Of a stretch of DNA of 64,000 nt, positions 25,865 to 34,985 are shown one piece after another. The notes below the pieces were generated by a model. It was not told the origin of the DNA and ran no database searches. It was given only the letters and a program-made list of their open reading frames with translations. The translations under genes and the position numbers were made by a program. Source of the stretch: Chloroflexota bacterium (lineage in GTDB: Bacteria; Chloroflexota; Anaerolineae; Aggregatilineales; J027); contig JACRBG010000029.1 of the NCBI GenBank assembly GCA_016234595.1, positions 1 to 64,000 on the forward strand, given 5' to 3'. How positions within the stretch are numbered: position 1 is the stretch's first letter; the number at the start of each line of letters is the position of its first letter.

Positions 25865-28280
25865 TTCGACATTTTCTAAAAATAATTCCCGCCAACGGGT
25901 TTGGCTCTCGGTGGTGGCGCTCTATCTCATCCTCATGGGAGCCTACATCTTTAGTTATAGCGGCCTACCCCAAAGCCCCGACGAGTATATTATCTTCGAT
26001 AGTACCCAAAGTCTGGTTTTGCACGGCACAATGGCCCGCACCATCGGCTTCAATGTTGACCCCACCATCCAAAAAGACGGGACGCCATGGCCCCAACAAA
26101 AATATGAGCCACTTCAGATAATAATTGCAGCGCCACTTTTTTGGCTGGCCCACCAACTACCTAATATTGGGCAATTGCACACCGTTTTTACTTTGAACAT
26201 TTTTGTTACGACCCTAACCGCCCTCAGTCTCTATCTCATTGCTTTACGTCGAGGCTATTCACTTGGGGTGGCATGGTCAGGGGCGCTCATTTTTGGGTTA
26301 GCAACCGCCGCGTGGCCCTACAGCCGCTGGATTTTCCGTGAACCCATTATGGGCTTTTTTGTCCTATGGGCTTTTCACTTTGCCACCCAAATCCCCAAGC
26401 GAATTGAACAACAACAATCCGTTTGGCGTCAGGGCCTCTTCGCCGCTGTCATGATCGTAGGGGCGATTTTTGCTAAACAGGTCGGGTGGCTAATCCTCCC
26501 TGCAATTGTCCTGTCGTTTCTTCCCACCCATATCACATGGCGGCGTGCCCTGCCTGCCATCCTTATTTTGATCGTGATCTTTGTCGGCTTCATTTTGCTG
26601 GTACTTTTCTTACAACCCAATGTGGAAGAGGGTCGCTATTCGTTTGAGCATTGGACTGACCCCCAAAATTTTACATGGGCTTCTATCCCTGAAAGTTTTC
26701 TCGGCTATCAAGTCAGTCCAGCCCGCAGTCTATGGCTGTTTTCACCTGTGTTAATCGCTGGTTGGATTGGCACAGTCATGTTATTTAAGCAAGGGGATTG
26801 GCGAATGGTCGTTGGGCCAGCCTTTGCGATTGTGCTGGTCAGCGCCAGTTATGGGGCCACCCGCCAAAGCACCGTCTGGAATGGTGGCTGGGGCTGGGGG
26901 CCGCGTTACATGGTGCCCTTTTTGCCGTTGCTCATGTTATGGGTCTTACCCGTACTGGCATGGTTATTTCGTAAACCCGTTACCCTCAAACATCAACTGG
27001 CATGGCTGGCTTTTATTCCCTTGTTAATCGTCAGCGTTGGAATGCAGTGGTTAGGGCTTGGCGTTCCCTATACCAATTACTATACTAAGCTTCAATTCAA
27101 CCTTTTTGACAATCCTGCCCGCTTCGGCGAATGGCAAAAATGGGCCGATTACAATTGGGTCTGGAGCCAATCCCAAATCCCCTATCACTGGCATCATTTT
27201 AATGGCGAACAGCTTCAGCCAGCATGGACAGTTGTAGATTCGACATGGGTCGTGCCCTTGTTGACCCTTTTGATGGTTTTCACAGGTCTCGCCCTCAGCT
27301 ATCATGCGCTTTTTGTCAGTCAAGACCTACCGCGCCTACACCCTATTCTGAAAACGAGCCTGATTCCAATCGTAGTCCTGCTGCCCCTAGCGTCAATGAG
27401 CATTGGCATCTATCAATTATGCGACGACGAGCGTTATATTGCGGGCCAAGAAGACGTCTTTGATTTAATCAAAATCCTCAACCGCGAGGTTAAAGCCGAC
27501 GACATTGTCTTCATTGAGCGGGGTGAATATTCTCGCTTATTCATGAACTATTTCAAGGCGGATGCCCTCTTGATGACCCTGCCCCAACCTTTGCGGGGAG
27601 GTTATGCCCCCGGGGAACCCGAAATCCGCGACGACGAACTCTATGCCGCGGTTGGCCCCTATATCGGCTATGCTCTCGCTTGGGCTACTCAACACTATGC
27701 CCACCTATGGTATGTGGCAGGTTCAGGGCCATCCATCAGCAATGCCATTCGCCCAGCCGAGCGTTTATTAGCGGTGCGCTATTTTCCAGTCAAAGAATAC
27801 ACAGTCAGTCCCGTTGCTCGGGCTATCCTCTACGACACCGTTGATACACCCGCCACCCCACCCGTTTATTCGTCGGGGCTGGTCTTTGGCGACCAATTAG
27901 TGCTGGTGGGTTTTGATTTACCTATTGGCACAAGTTTCAAAGCAGGCCAAATTGTGCCAATCTCGTTAATTTGGTCGCCCTTGCAACCCCTCCCAACCAA
28001 CTACTATGTCCGGGTGCAACTTTCTGACAGCCATCATTCACCTGTTGCTAACCACGCGGGTCTGCCCATTGCTACCTTTGGATTTATGTCGCGTTGGCAA
28101 GCCGGCCAGATCTATCGTGACAATCACGGCCTGTTGCTGCCAGCCAACCTGCCCCAAGGTGAATATCAACTGGAGGTGGCCGTCTATGATTCAGCCAACC
28201 AGCAGCGGTTATTCATCCGCAATGCCACTGGCGAAGGGCTGGGGGATGTTGCTATCTTAATTCCATTAGTGATTCAATAA
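25851..28280 (+). CDS. ArnT-like membrane glycosyltransferase, copy 2
   Basis: 809 aa, starting with TTG 25851 inside the last codons of copy 1 (14-bp overlap); no good ribosome site is seen, so translational coupling is likely and the exact start is uncertain. Same architecture as copy 1: PQSPDEYIIFDSTQSLVLHG in the first loop, WNGGWGWGPRYMVPFLPLL, about 12 helices, then external GYAPGEPEIRDDE, GDQLVLVGFDLPIGTSFKAGQIVPISLIW and the beta-sandwich (VRVQLSDSHHSPVANHAGLPI, IYRDNHGLLLPANLPQGEYQLEVAVYD). Tandem duplication with divergence suggests related but different sugar or acceptor specificities. Confidence 0.85.
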   Translation: MKSANSTFSKNNSRQRVWLSVVALYLILMGAYIFSYSGLPQSPDEYIIFDSTQSLVLHGTMARTIGFNVDPTIQKDGTPWPQQKYEPLQIIIAAPLFWLAHQLPNIGQLHTVFTLNIFVTTLTALSLYLIALRRGYSLGVAWSGALIFGLATAAWPYSRWIFREPIMGFFVLWAFHFATQIPKRIEQQQSVWRQGLFAAVMIVGAIFAKQVGWLILPAIVLSFLPTHITWRRALPAILILIVIFVGFILLVLFLQPNVEEGRYSFEHWTDPQNFTWASIPESFLGYQVSPARSLWLFSPVLIAGWIGTVMLFKQGDWRMVVGPAFAIVLVSASYGATRQSTVWNGGWGWGPRYMVPFLPLLMLWVLPVLAWLFRKPVTLKHQLAWLAFIPLLIVSVGMQWLGLGVPYTNYYTKLQFNLFDNPARFGEWQKWADYNWVWSQSQIPYHWHHFNGEQLQPAWTVVDSTWVVPLLTLLMVFTGLALSYHALFVSQDLPRLHPILKTSLIPIVVLLPLASMSIGIYQLCDDERYIAGQEDVFDLIKILNREVKADDIVFIERGEYSRLFMNYFKADALLMTLPQPLRGGYAPGEPEIRDDELYAAVGPYIGYALAWATQHYAHLWYVAGSGPSISNAIRPAERLLAVRYFPVKEYTVSPVARAILYDTVDTPATPPVYSSGLVFGDQLVLVGFDLPIGTSFKAGQIVPISLIWSPLQPLPTNYYVRVQLSDSHHSPVANHAGLPIATFGFMSRWQAGQIYRDNHGLLLPANLPQGEYQLEVAVYDSANQQRLFIRNATGEGLGDVAILIPLVIQ

Positions 28281-28289
28281 AGAGGCTCA

Positions 28290-29096
28290 ATGATTGATCG
28301 AGGCAAATTCAATATCCTAGGGGTTCAAATCAACGCGATTGATTATGCCGCTGCGGTTGAACGTATTATCACAGCCGCCCAAAACCAACAACCGTTAGCT
28401 GTCACGGCCCTTGCTGTGCATGGAGTGATGACAGGTGTCCTCGATAAAACCCAGCGCTACCGTCTCAATCACCTCGACCTCATCACTCCCGATGGGCAAC
28501 CCGTGCGCTGGGCCCTCAATCGCTTACACGCGACTGGCCTCACCGATCGAGTGTATGGCCCAACCCTAACCCTCAAATTGTGTGAACGGGCCGCTGTCGA
28601 AAATTTGCCCATTTACCTCTATGGCAGCAAGCCCGAAACCCTTGATCTGCTGGCAAAAAACCTGACGACTCAATTTCCCGCCCTGAAAATTGCAGGGATG
28701 CAGCCTTCCATGTTTCGGCGTGTCACCCCTGCTGAAAAACTGCAAATCGCCAGCCAAATTCAAGCCAGCGGCGCTAAACTGGTCTTGGTGGGTCTCGGCT
28801 GTCCTCGTCAAGAAACATGGGCCTATGAATATCGTGATGCCCTGCCGATGCCCCTGATTGCCGTTGGTGCGGCCTTCGACTTCCACGCCGGAACAGTTCC
28901 CCAAGCCCCCGCATGGATGCAAAAACGTGGTCTCGAATGGTTCTATCGCCTCACCCGCGAACCCAGCCGTTTGTGGAAACGCTATCTACTGCTCAACCCC
29001 CTGTATCTATGGCTGTTGCTGTTACAAGCAACTCACCTAAAAGTCAATGATCCCACGGATGCCGTACCCCCCGCCGAAGAAATGCGTTACGGCTAA
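28290..29096 (+). CDS. WecG/TagA/CpsF family glycosyltransferase
   Basis: 268 aa; ATG 28290 preceded by AGAGG and 9 bp after the previous stop. Family GT26 enzymes transfer the second sugar (for example N-acetylmannosamine or glucose) onto a lipid-linked N-acetylglucosamine. Motifs: FNILGVQINAIDYAAAVERI, HGVMTGVLDKTQRYRLNHLDLITPDGQPVRWALNRL, RVYGPTLTLKLCERA, LYGSKPETLDLLAKNL, LVLVGLGCPRQETWAYE and AVGAAFDFHAGTVPQAPAWMQKRGLEWFYRLTREPSRLWKRYLL. Length and motif order are standard. It probably acts after the glycosylphosphotransferase at 16184 in a lipid-linked glycan pathway. Confidence 0.95.
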   Translation: MIDRGKFNILGVQINAIDYAAAVERIITAAQNQQPLAVTALAVHGVMTGVLDKTQRYRLNHLDLITPDGQPVRWALNRLHATGLTDRVYGPTLTLKLCERAAVENLPIYLYGSKPETLDLLAKNLTTQFPALKIAGMQPSMFRRVTPAEKLQIASQIQASGAKLVLVGLGCPRQETWAYEYRDALPMPLIAVGAAFDFHAGTVPQAPAWMQKRGLEWFYRLTREPSRLWKRYLLLNPLYLWLLLLQATHLKVNDPTDAVPPAEEMRYG

Positions 29097-29164
29097 AAGG
29101 ACCAAAAACAGGAACCACATGGGATGTGTCATGCAGTTCCCGATAATCCCTTACTGGAAGCCCG

Positions 29165-29416
29165 TCATGCCCCCAGCGATTCGCTGAATTCGCCGTTTTT
29201 GCGCTTGGCTTTCTCTTTTGGCTGGGCAGGCATCACCACCCAGAGAATGCAGTAAACCACCATGACGGTTTCAAGGTTCACCACAAAGAGTGCCACAGCG
29301 ATGAACACCAATCGAACTAATGTGGGGTCTAGATTGAAATAATCTGCGATTCCCCCACAGACACCCGTCAGCATCCGATTTTTAGAGGAACAATAGAGAC
29401 GCTTTTGGAAGTTCAC
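29165..29416 (-). CDS. PspC-domain membrane protein
   Basis: 83 aa from a GTG at 29416, with AGGAGG just upstream; a longer reading from 29470 would run into the preceding gene. Motif order is that of PspC: KRLYCSSKNRMLTGVCGGIADYFNLDPTLVRL, then one transmembrane helix (VFIAVALFVVNLETVMVVYCILWVVM) and a basic tail (KEKAKRKNGEF). PspC proteins sense or respond to envelope stress. It is the last gene of the sigma-factor operon, which supports a role in envelope stress response. Confidence 0.88.
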   Translation of the reverse strand: MNFQKRLYCSSKNRMLTGVCGGIADYFNLDPTLVRLVFIAVALFVVNLETVMVVYCILWVVMPAQPKEKAKRKNGEFSESLGA

Positions 29417-29447
29417 TTTACCTCTTACCTCCTCTGTTCGTTCGCCA

Positions 29448-29708
29448 TCACGATAAACTTTGACACCCACACCCCTCAGCGTTATCCATCACGAGATTGC
29501 CTTGCTTCCATCTATTGGCAAGCTCATCTAGTTTAGAGGCCGCACCTTGCCTCACCATCTTCCCAACTTCAATGGCTTCCATGATTGTTTGCTCATCGGC
29601 TCCGCTTTCCAAAGCCTTAGCGACATTCGTCTGTAGGCATGGCTGGCAATTAGCCGTAACCGAGGCTCCCACTGCGATTAATCGCAACGTCCGATTATCA
29701 AGTTTCAA
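29448..29708 (-). CDS. AhpD/carboxymuconolactone-decarboxylase-like small protein
   Basis: 86 aa from TTG 29708, which follows AAGGAAGGTGAG; an ATG further out at 29789 lies inside the next gene and is not needed. The helical repeat matches AhpD-like proteins: LRLIAVGASVTANCQPCLQTNVAKALESGADEQTIMEAIEVGKMVRQGA. The CxxC (NCQPC) is the redox-active pair expected for a thiol peroxidase reductase. A second Cys pair is in the tail (GCGCQS). Probably a thiol-disulfide protein linked to stress; partner unknown. Confidence 0.85.
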   Translation of the reverse strand: MKLDNRTLRLIAVGASVTANCQPCLQTNVAKALESGADEQTIMEAIEVGKMVRQGAASKLDELANRWKQGNLVMDNAEGCGCQSLS

Positions 29709-29733
29709 GAGCTCACCTTCCTTCCAGATCAAA

Positions 29734-29967
29734 TTAAAGGCGGGGGATGCCTTTTTTCTTCTCGATTGTTGAGATACCAAAAGGCACATATAGGATGCAA
29801 AAACCGCTGATCCCTGTTGTCACCATCAGGAAACCAACGAAGGCAGCCACCTGACCAACTATATCGCCTTGCAGTCCACCCAAGCGGAACAAGCCGACGA
29901 GCAAAACAACTGCCCCGACCATCAACCGTACTGACCGATCCACTGTGCCACAATTACGTCGAAACAT
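29734..29967 (-). CDS. DUF2892 small membrane protein
   Basis: 77 aa from ATG 29967, preceded by an unusually complete Shine-Dalgarno sequence. The pattern is that of DUF2892 (YgaP C-terminal type): RRNCGTVDRSVRLMVGAVVLLVGLFRL, then a second helix (VAAFVGFLMVTTGISGFCILYVPFGIST). Two transmembrane helices with the turn between them; the Cys in GFCILYVPFG is conserved in the family. Role unknown; YgaP relatives are linked to rhodanese-type sulfur chemistry. Second gene of the sigma operon. Confidence 0.88.
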   Translation of the reverse strand: MFRRNCGTVDRSVRLMVGAVVLLVGLFRLGGLQGDIVGQVAAFVGFLMVTTGISGFCILYVPFGISTIEKKKGIPRL

Positions 29968-29970
29968 CCT

Positions 29971-29985
29971 GATCACCTCCTTTCT
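29971..29985 (-). promoter_or_regulatory. Near full-length Shine-Dalgarno sequence
   Basis: On the minus strand the bases before the DUF2892 start read AGAAAGGAGGTGATC, complementary over 15 bases to the usual bacterial 16S 3' tail. Most genes here show only 5-6 bases. The site decides the start at 29967 and suggests very strong initiation. Confidence 0.8.
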
Positions 29986-30022
29986 AATCTTATAGACGGA
30001 GGCAATTAGGAAAGGATACACC

Positions 30023-30631
30023 TTAATTTTTCTCTCGATATTGCCCAAATATGGCCTTCAGGTCGGGCACAAATTCATTGCCTTCAATCCAATAGGCTTC
30101 ACAATGAGCCTCTAATTCCGCTCTAAGTTTCGTTCTGGCCCGATGCAATCTGATTTTCACCGTATCCAGTGTGATGCCAAGAATATCAGCGATTTCTTGG
30201 TTTTTAATCCCTTCTAACTCACTCAGGACGAGCACGGTTCGATAGGGTTCGGGTAGCCTGCTAATAAAATCCCGAATGCAGTCATTCATCTGTTGCCGAA
30301 CAAGCTGCTGTTCCACCGAAAGGGTCTTTTCGCCCGTCCACACATCTTTGTCTTCGACCTCAACCAAATCGCCTGATAGATCAATCATGTCTATGTGATT
30401 ACCGGGTTGGCTGCGCAGTCGATCTATAGCCGTATTGGTCGCGATGCGATAGATCCAAGTCGCAAGCTGCGATTCGCCTCTAAAATCCTTCAACCCATGA
30501 TTGACTTTCACAAAGACCTCTTGGGTCAAATCTTCGGCATCGGCCTCACCCACCATTCGCAGCAGATAGCGTAATATTTTGGCATGAAACAGGTCATAGA
30601 TTTTCTGGAAATCTAATGGGGCGTTATCCAT
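30023..30631 (-). CDS. ECF-type RNA polymerase sigma factor
   Basis: 202 aa, ATG 30631 after GGGAAGGG. Region 2: FHAKILRYLLRMVGEADAEDLTQEVFVKVNHGLKDFRGESQLATWIYRIATNTAIDRLR. Region 4: IRDFISRLPEPYRTVLVLSELEGIKNQEIADILGITLDTVKIRLHRARTKLRAELE. A 30-residue acidic linker joins them. The C-terminal ~25 residues contain CEAYWIEGNEFVPDL. No anti-sigma gene is visible next to it; the downstream DUF2892, AhpD-like and PspC genes follow with gaps of 55, 25 and 31 bp and are likely co-transcribed. The upstream GT2 gene on the same strand ends 24 bp before, so readthrough is possible. Confidence 0.93.
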   Translation of the reverse strand: MDNAPLDFQKIYDLFHAKILRYLLRMVGEADAEDLTQEVFVKVNHGLKDFRGESQLATWIYRIATNTAIDRLRSQPGNHIDMIDLSGDLVEVEDKDVWTGEKTLSVEQQLVRQQMNDCIRDFISRLPEPYRTVLVLSELEGIKNQEIADILGITLDTVKIRLHRARTKLRAELEAHCEAYWIEGNEFVPDLKAIFGQYREKN

Positions 30632-30655
30632 AAAGCCCTTCCCATAAATTTATCT

Positions 30656-31618
30656 CTAAAACCAACCGCATAGCTGTTGCCATTCCACCTTACGCCCCGC
30701 TTGAATGATGCGCCGCTTGCTCATCATCCGCCTTCGCAATTGCCATGCCGAACCAAAAGCCCGCAGGGATGCGCGTTCTTTGAGCAGGATAAACCCCAAA
30801 ATCTTCAGGTCATACCACAGAATCGCTGGGGCATCGCGCCAAAAATGGGGGGTAATCTCGTTTTTCATCATCAACAAATACCGATTGCGCACTCCTAAAA
30901 AGCGCATATCCGCCGATACCCGTTCGCGGTGGCCGGGGCGGAAACCGCGTATATGATGGCCGACCGCCTCTGGCACATAGGCCGATTGCCAACCGCGTAA
31001 CTGGGCCCGCCAACACACATCCACATCTTCTTTGTGCATAAAAAAATCTTCGTCAAAAATCTCCCCCTCAATCGCTATGTCTTCCAACATGGCCCGCCGA
31101 TAGACCGCTGCCGCCCCATCTGGCCCAAACACCCTATCCCCTTGCATCGGCGTTTGCGCGACGGGGTCGCCACAATTCCGCAGCAACTGACGACGCGAAC
31201 GGCTCATCAACAGGCCTGTGCTATCAATCAATTGTGGGGTTTCGCCTAGTTTTTCCACCCGCAGCAATCGTCCCGCCGCTGAACCCAATTGCGGATTCTC
31301 ATCCAGCACGGCAACCATCTTGGCTAAATAATCCGGCGCTAACCACACATCGGGATTCAGCGTCAGCACATATTCGCTTTGGGTACGTCCAATTGCCAGA
31401 TTATGTGCGGCTGAATAACCCCGATTATCCGGATTAACCACCACCTCTACCCCCTTTTTTTCCACCTGTGCCACCGTATCATCCGAGGAGGCGTTGTCCA
31501 CCACCAGCACCCCAAACTCAACCGATTGCTGGTTTAACAATGAATCCAAGCACATCTCAATATGAGCCGCGCTGTTATAGGTCACAATATGGACTGAAAT
31601 TTGAGTCGCCACAAGCAT
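30656..31618 (-). CDS. Family 2 glycosyltransferase
   Basis: 320 aa. GT-A fold: ISVHIVTYNSAAHIEMCLDSLL, FGVLVVDNASSDDTVAQVE, NRGYSAAHNLAIGRTQSEYVLTLNPDVWL (the PD metal site) and GPDGAAAVYRRAMLEDI, FDEDFFMHKEDVDVCWRAQLRGWQSAYVPEA. Very like the enzyme at 14987, including the hydrophobic C-terminal part (ILGFILLKERASLRAFG). The AAAGG touches the ATG at 31618, so a GTG two codons on at 31612 is also possible. Probable dTDP-rhamnose- or similar transferase for surface glycan; upstream of the sigma factor gene. Confidence 0.9.
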   Translation of the reverse strand: MLVATQISVHIVTYNSAAHIEMCLDSLLNQQSVEFGVLVVDNASSDDTVAQVEKKGVEVVVNPDNRGYSAAHNLAIGRTQSEYVLTLNPDVWLAPDYLAKMVAVLDENPQLGSAAGRLLRVEKLGETPQLIDSTGLLMSRSRRQLLRNCGDPVAQTPMQGDRVFGPDGAAAVYRRAMLEDIAIEGEIFDEDFFMHKEDVDVCWRAQLRGWQSAYVPEAVGHHIRGFRPGHRERVSADMRFLGVRNRYLLMMKNEITPHFWRDAPAILWYDLKILGFILLKERASLRAFGSAWQLRRRMMSKRRIIQAGRKVEWQQLCGWF

Positions 31619-31734
31619 CCTTTCACAAAGCTTTTTACCCTGCTTTTTCTAAACGCTGACAACAACCTGACGGAAACTTGACATATAATGAGTGAGACTA
31701 AATTGGCCGCCCTAGATAGAATTGGAGTACCCCT

Positions 31735-34700
31735 GTGTTGAGCTTAAATAGGCGTATCTTTTCCGGCGTCTTGATCTTTATCCTTTTAATAGCAGGCATT
31801 ATACTGTCCGCCCAACCCACCCCTGCCCGCTCTGATGATACCCCAACCGCCCGCTTGATTGAATCGGACGATCCCCTCGTCCAACGGTCAGGCAGTTGGA
31901 CAAGCCAAGCGGCGGCGGGCGCCAGCGGAGGCAGCTATTTATATAGCGGCAAAAGTGTGGATGATGTGCTGACTCTAGAATTCGTCGGCCCCCGCATCGA
32001 AATTATCTATGTCCAAAATCCGGCGCTTGGTGCATTAGCCATTGAGGTAGATGGCACGGTGCTGCGTACGGTTATGACCGATGGCAAAACACCCCAATTT
32101 GGCAACCATGCCATTGTGGATTATTTGGATAATGGCCCGCATACACTCAAGGTCTATCCGCAAGAAGGCACGGTGATTGGGGTAGACGCCTTCTATATTC
32201 CGGCTGCCCCCACTGCAACTGCTCCAACCCCCACCATTCCCCCAACTTCGACCCCGATCCCGCGCAACATTGATGATACTAAATTTGGCGATGGGGTCAT
32301 GGCCGCCGCCCAAGACAAGGGGCCAATTCGTGTCATTGTGCAGCTTCGTACCCCCTCCATTGGTTTTGGTCGGGCCGAATTTAACCCACGCCTGAATAAT
32401 CAGATGCAAAATGATGTCTTGGCAACCATAAGCGGTAAATTTGACCTACGCTATCAATATTCGCACCTACCAGCCATCGCAGGCTATGCCGATTTTGCGA
32501 CGCTCGTCCAGCTCCAAGCCAATCCACTCGTCGAATCCATTGTAATTGACGAACCTAGCTCAATGCACATGGGTCAAAGTGGACCCGCCATCCAAGCCGA
32601 CGTGGTCCGTGATACCTATGGTTTACGTGGACGCGGTGTTACCATTGCCGTCCTCGACACCGGCATTGACACCAATCACCCCGACCTCAGTGATGACATC
32701 ATCGCCCAACATTGCGAAACTCAAGGCAGTTGCCCACCCAGCAACACAGCCTCTGGTATCAGCGCCGAAGACGCCAATGGGCATGGCACGAATGTCAGTG
32801 GGGTCGTAACCTCGAATGGGGTGGTCGCTCCCATTGGTTTTGCCCCTGATGCCAAAATTGTCGCCGTACGTGTGTTGGATGCCTCTGGTGCTGGCTTTGT
32901 TTCCGATTGGGTAGACGGCCTTAACTGGGTAATTGCCAACCAAAGCACCCTTGATGTTGATATTATCAACATGAGCCTTGGCACCAATGCCCTCTATGCT
33001 AACGCAACCACCTGTAACAGTGCCCAGCCCACTGTTCTGACAGCCGTTACTACCCTTATTAATAATGGGGTGACTATTTTTGCCTCCAGTGGTAATCAAG
33101 GCAGTTCAACCGCCCTTGCCTCGCCTTCGTGCAATACAGGTGTAGTAGCAGTCGGGGCAACCTATGATAGCGATCTAGGCCGCGAACCCGATGCTGGGAC
33201 CTATAACACCTTATTTGGGGGTTCATGGCCGGCCTGTTTCGATGCCGCCACCAACACCACCACCATTACCTGCTTCACCAATAGCAACGCCGAACTCGAT
33301 CTGCTGGCCCCCGGCTCACAAATTACCTCGGCTGGCATGGGTGGGGGAACCAGTACCTATCGGGGCACCTCCCAAGCCTCACCAACAGCCGCGGGTGTCG
33401 CCGCTTTGATGTTAGAGGCCAACCCCACACTGACCCCTGCCCAGATTCAAAGTGTACTTTACACAACGGGGGTCAATGTCACCGATTCTAAGAACGGCTT
33501 TACCTTCCGCCGTATCAATGCCCTTTCGGCTGTCCAATACGTCTTGCCAGATGAAGGCGCGGGTGCTCCCACCAATGACCTATTCGCGGGTGCGACAGTT
33601 GTTTCTTCTCTGCCCTATCGCCGTACTCAAGAGGTCTATCAAGCCACCACAACAGGCACCGACCCTTCAGCCGGTACACTTTGTAGTGTCAGCACTCGTT
33701 CGGACACGGTGTGGTACAGTTATTTTGCACCCGCCAGTCAGACTGTTTCTATCACCACCGAAGGCAGTACCTATGACACAGTGGTTGGCGTCTATACTGG
33801 AACTGAAGGCGCATTAACCCTTGTCGGCTGTAATGATGACACCGATGGTCTGCATAATATCCGGAGTTCAGCCCTCAATTTTAATGCAACAGGTGGCACC
33901 ACCTACCGCATCATGATTGCGAAATTTGGTACGGCCTCCGTCGGAACCAGTGTCTTGCGTCTCAGCATCAGCAACACCCCACAGGGCGACAGCATTGCCC
34001 TGTTCAATAGCACCACCAACATAGGCAGTTTGGTGGATAGCCTTGCAACAACCCCTGCCATCGCCAACTATGCCACCTACCCAACTGGTTTTAGCACCAC
34101 AGGTGGACAGTGGGTGATGGGTGACTGGAACGGTGACGGGCAAAAAACACCGGGGGTCTATGTCAGCGGTGCATTTTACTTCACTAACGGCATCGGCTAT
34201 ACCGGTACATGGACAAGTATCTGGATCGGTCTTGTAGGGCGTCCCGCCGTCGCAGGTCGCTTCGATAACAGTGCCGCCAACGACTGCATTGGCGCGGTGG
34301 ACAGTGCTAACTTCCCGCCCTATGGCATTGCCTACGCCATGTATTTCACCTGTAATTTGACCAGTGGGCCAACTCCCCCCCTCACCTTCCAATGGTTGAG
34401 CGTGCTGCTGCCCGATTCACAGGGGCATACAGGAACTGCTCAGTTTGTAGCAGGCGATTGGAATAGCGATGGTGTTGAATCCATTGCCATTCGCCGTACC
34501 AATTACATTGCCTATACGAATGTCCCTCCAACTACATTGGAGTCGGCCTTCGATCAAGCTCAATATTTTGGGACACCCAGCGCCGTCAGCTATGGCACAC
34601 TTGTAGCGGGTGATTGGGATAGTGACCGAGTAGACAGCTTTGGTCTGGTCTACAGCAATGGGGCTTTCTATCGTCGCAATGACCTGCAATGGAATTCAGG

Positions 34701-34773
34701 TCAATACACCCTTCAAAATCTGGGGCAGCCAACGGGCACGATCAACTTTGCCACGTCTTGGCGTCAACGCTAA
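31735..34773 (+). CDS. Secreted subtilisin-like (S8) protease with shared C-terminal module
   Basis: 1,012 aa; GTG start after TTGGAG. Signal peptide 1-32. Residues ~40-155: a beta module starting IESDDPLVQRSGSW and ending GVDAFYIP, shared with the next protein. After a Thr/Pro linker comes a prodomain-like part, then the S8 catalytic domain: Asp in TIAVLDTGIDTNHPDL, His in DANGHGTNVSGVV, Ser in YRGTSQASPTAAGVAAL, with oxyanion Asn in FASSGNQGS. Residues ~615-745 are a pre-peptidase C-terminal-like domain (DTVWYSYFAPASQTVSITTEGSTYDTVVGVY). From ~752 to the end is the shared module (MGDWNGDG, NDCIGAVDS, AGDWNSDG, AGDWDSD). First of three consecutive secreted proteins. Confidence 0.92.
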   Translation: MLSLNRRIFSGVLIFILLIAGIILSAQPTPARSDDTPTARLIESDDPLVQRSGSWTSQAAAGASGGSYLYSGKSVDDVLTLEFVGPRIEIIYVQNPALGALAIEVDGTVLRTVMTDGKTPQFGNHAIVDYLDNGPHTLKVYPQEGTVIGVDAFYIPAAPTATAPTPTIPPTSTPIPRNIDDTKFGDGVMAAAQDKGPIRVIVQLRTPSIGFGRAEFNPRLNNQMQNDVLATISGKFDLRYQYSHLPAIAGYADFATLVQLQANPLVESIVIDEPSSMHMGQSGPAIQADVVRDTYGLRGRGVTIAVLDTGIDTNHPDLSDDIIAQHCETQGSCPPSNTASGISAEDANGHGTNVSGVVTSNGVVAPIGFAPDAKIVAVRVLDASGAGFVSDWVDGLNWVIANQSTLDVDIINMSLGTNALYANATTCNSAQPTVLTAVTTLINNGVTIFASSGNQGSSTALASPSCNTGVVAVGATYDSDLGREPDAGTYNTLFGGSWPACFDAATNTTTITCFTNSNAELDLLAPGSQITSAGMGGGTSTYRGTSQASPTAAGVAALMLEANPTLTPAQIQSVLYTTGVNVTDSKNGFTFRRINALSAVQYVLPDEGAGAPTNDLFAGATVVSSLPYRRTQEVYQATTTGTDPSAGTLCSVSTRSDTVWYSYFAPASQTVSITTEGSTYDTVVGVYTGTEGALTLVGCNDDTDGLHNIRSSALNFNATGGTTYRIMIAKFGTASVGTSVLRLSISNTPQGDSIALFNSTTNIGSLVDSLATTPAIANYATYPTGFSTTGGQWVMGDWNGDGQKTPGVYVSGAFYFTNGIGYTGTWTSIWIGLVGRPAVAGRFDNSAANDCIGAVDSANFPPYGIAYAMYFTCNLTSGPTPPLTFQWLSVLLPDSQGHTGTAQFVAGDWNSDGVESIAIRRTNYIAYTNVPPTTLESAFDQAQYFGTPSAVSYGTLVAGDWDSDRVDSFGLVYSNGAFYRRNDLQWNSGQYTLQNLGQPTGTINFATSWRQR

Positions 34774-34985
34774 TTTTCAGTCTACTTCCGGCCTCCTCTT
34801 CAATCCGAGGGGGCTGGGGGCTAATCCACTCACTTATGACATCCGTCCTCTTATATCCTGCCTTAGTAGTATTGCAAAAGAGTTGATATTTTACTACACT
34901 TATCACATTCCTTAATTCTGATTTTATTCTTTTATCGTCGTAGCAATACCCCATTGTCTAAGTATCAGGGAGAACCTAGCGGAAT

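Noticed and set aside
29097-29164. Weak stem GGAAC...GTTCC between the WecG-type gene and the PspC gene
   Set aside because: Only five pairs with a long loop and no T run; not sufficient for a terminator call.
31684-31689. TATAAT before the S8 protease gene
   Set aside because: The -10 is perfect, but there is no -35 at any normal spacing, so it is not listed as a promoter.
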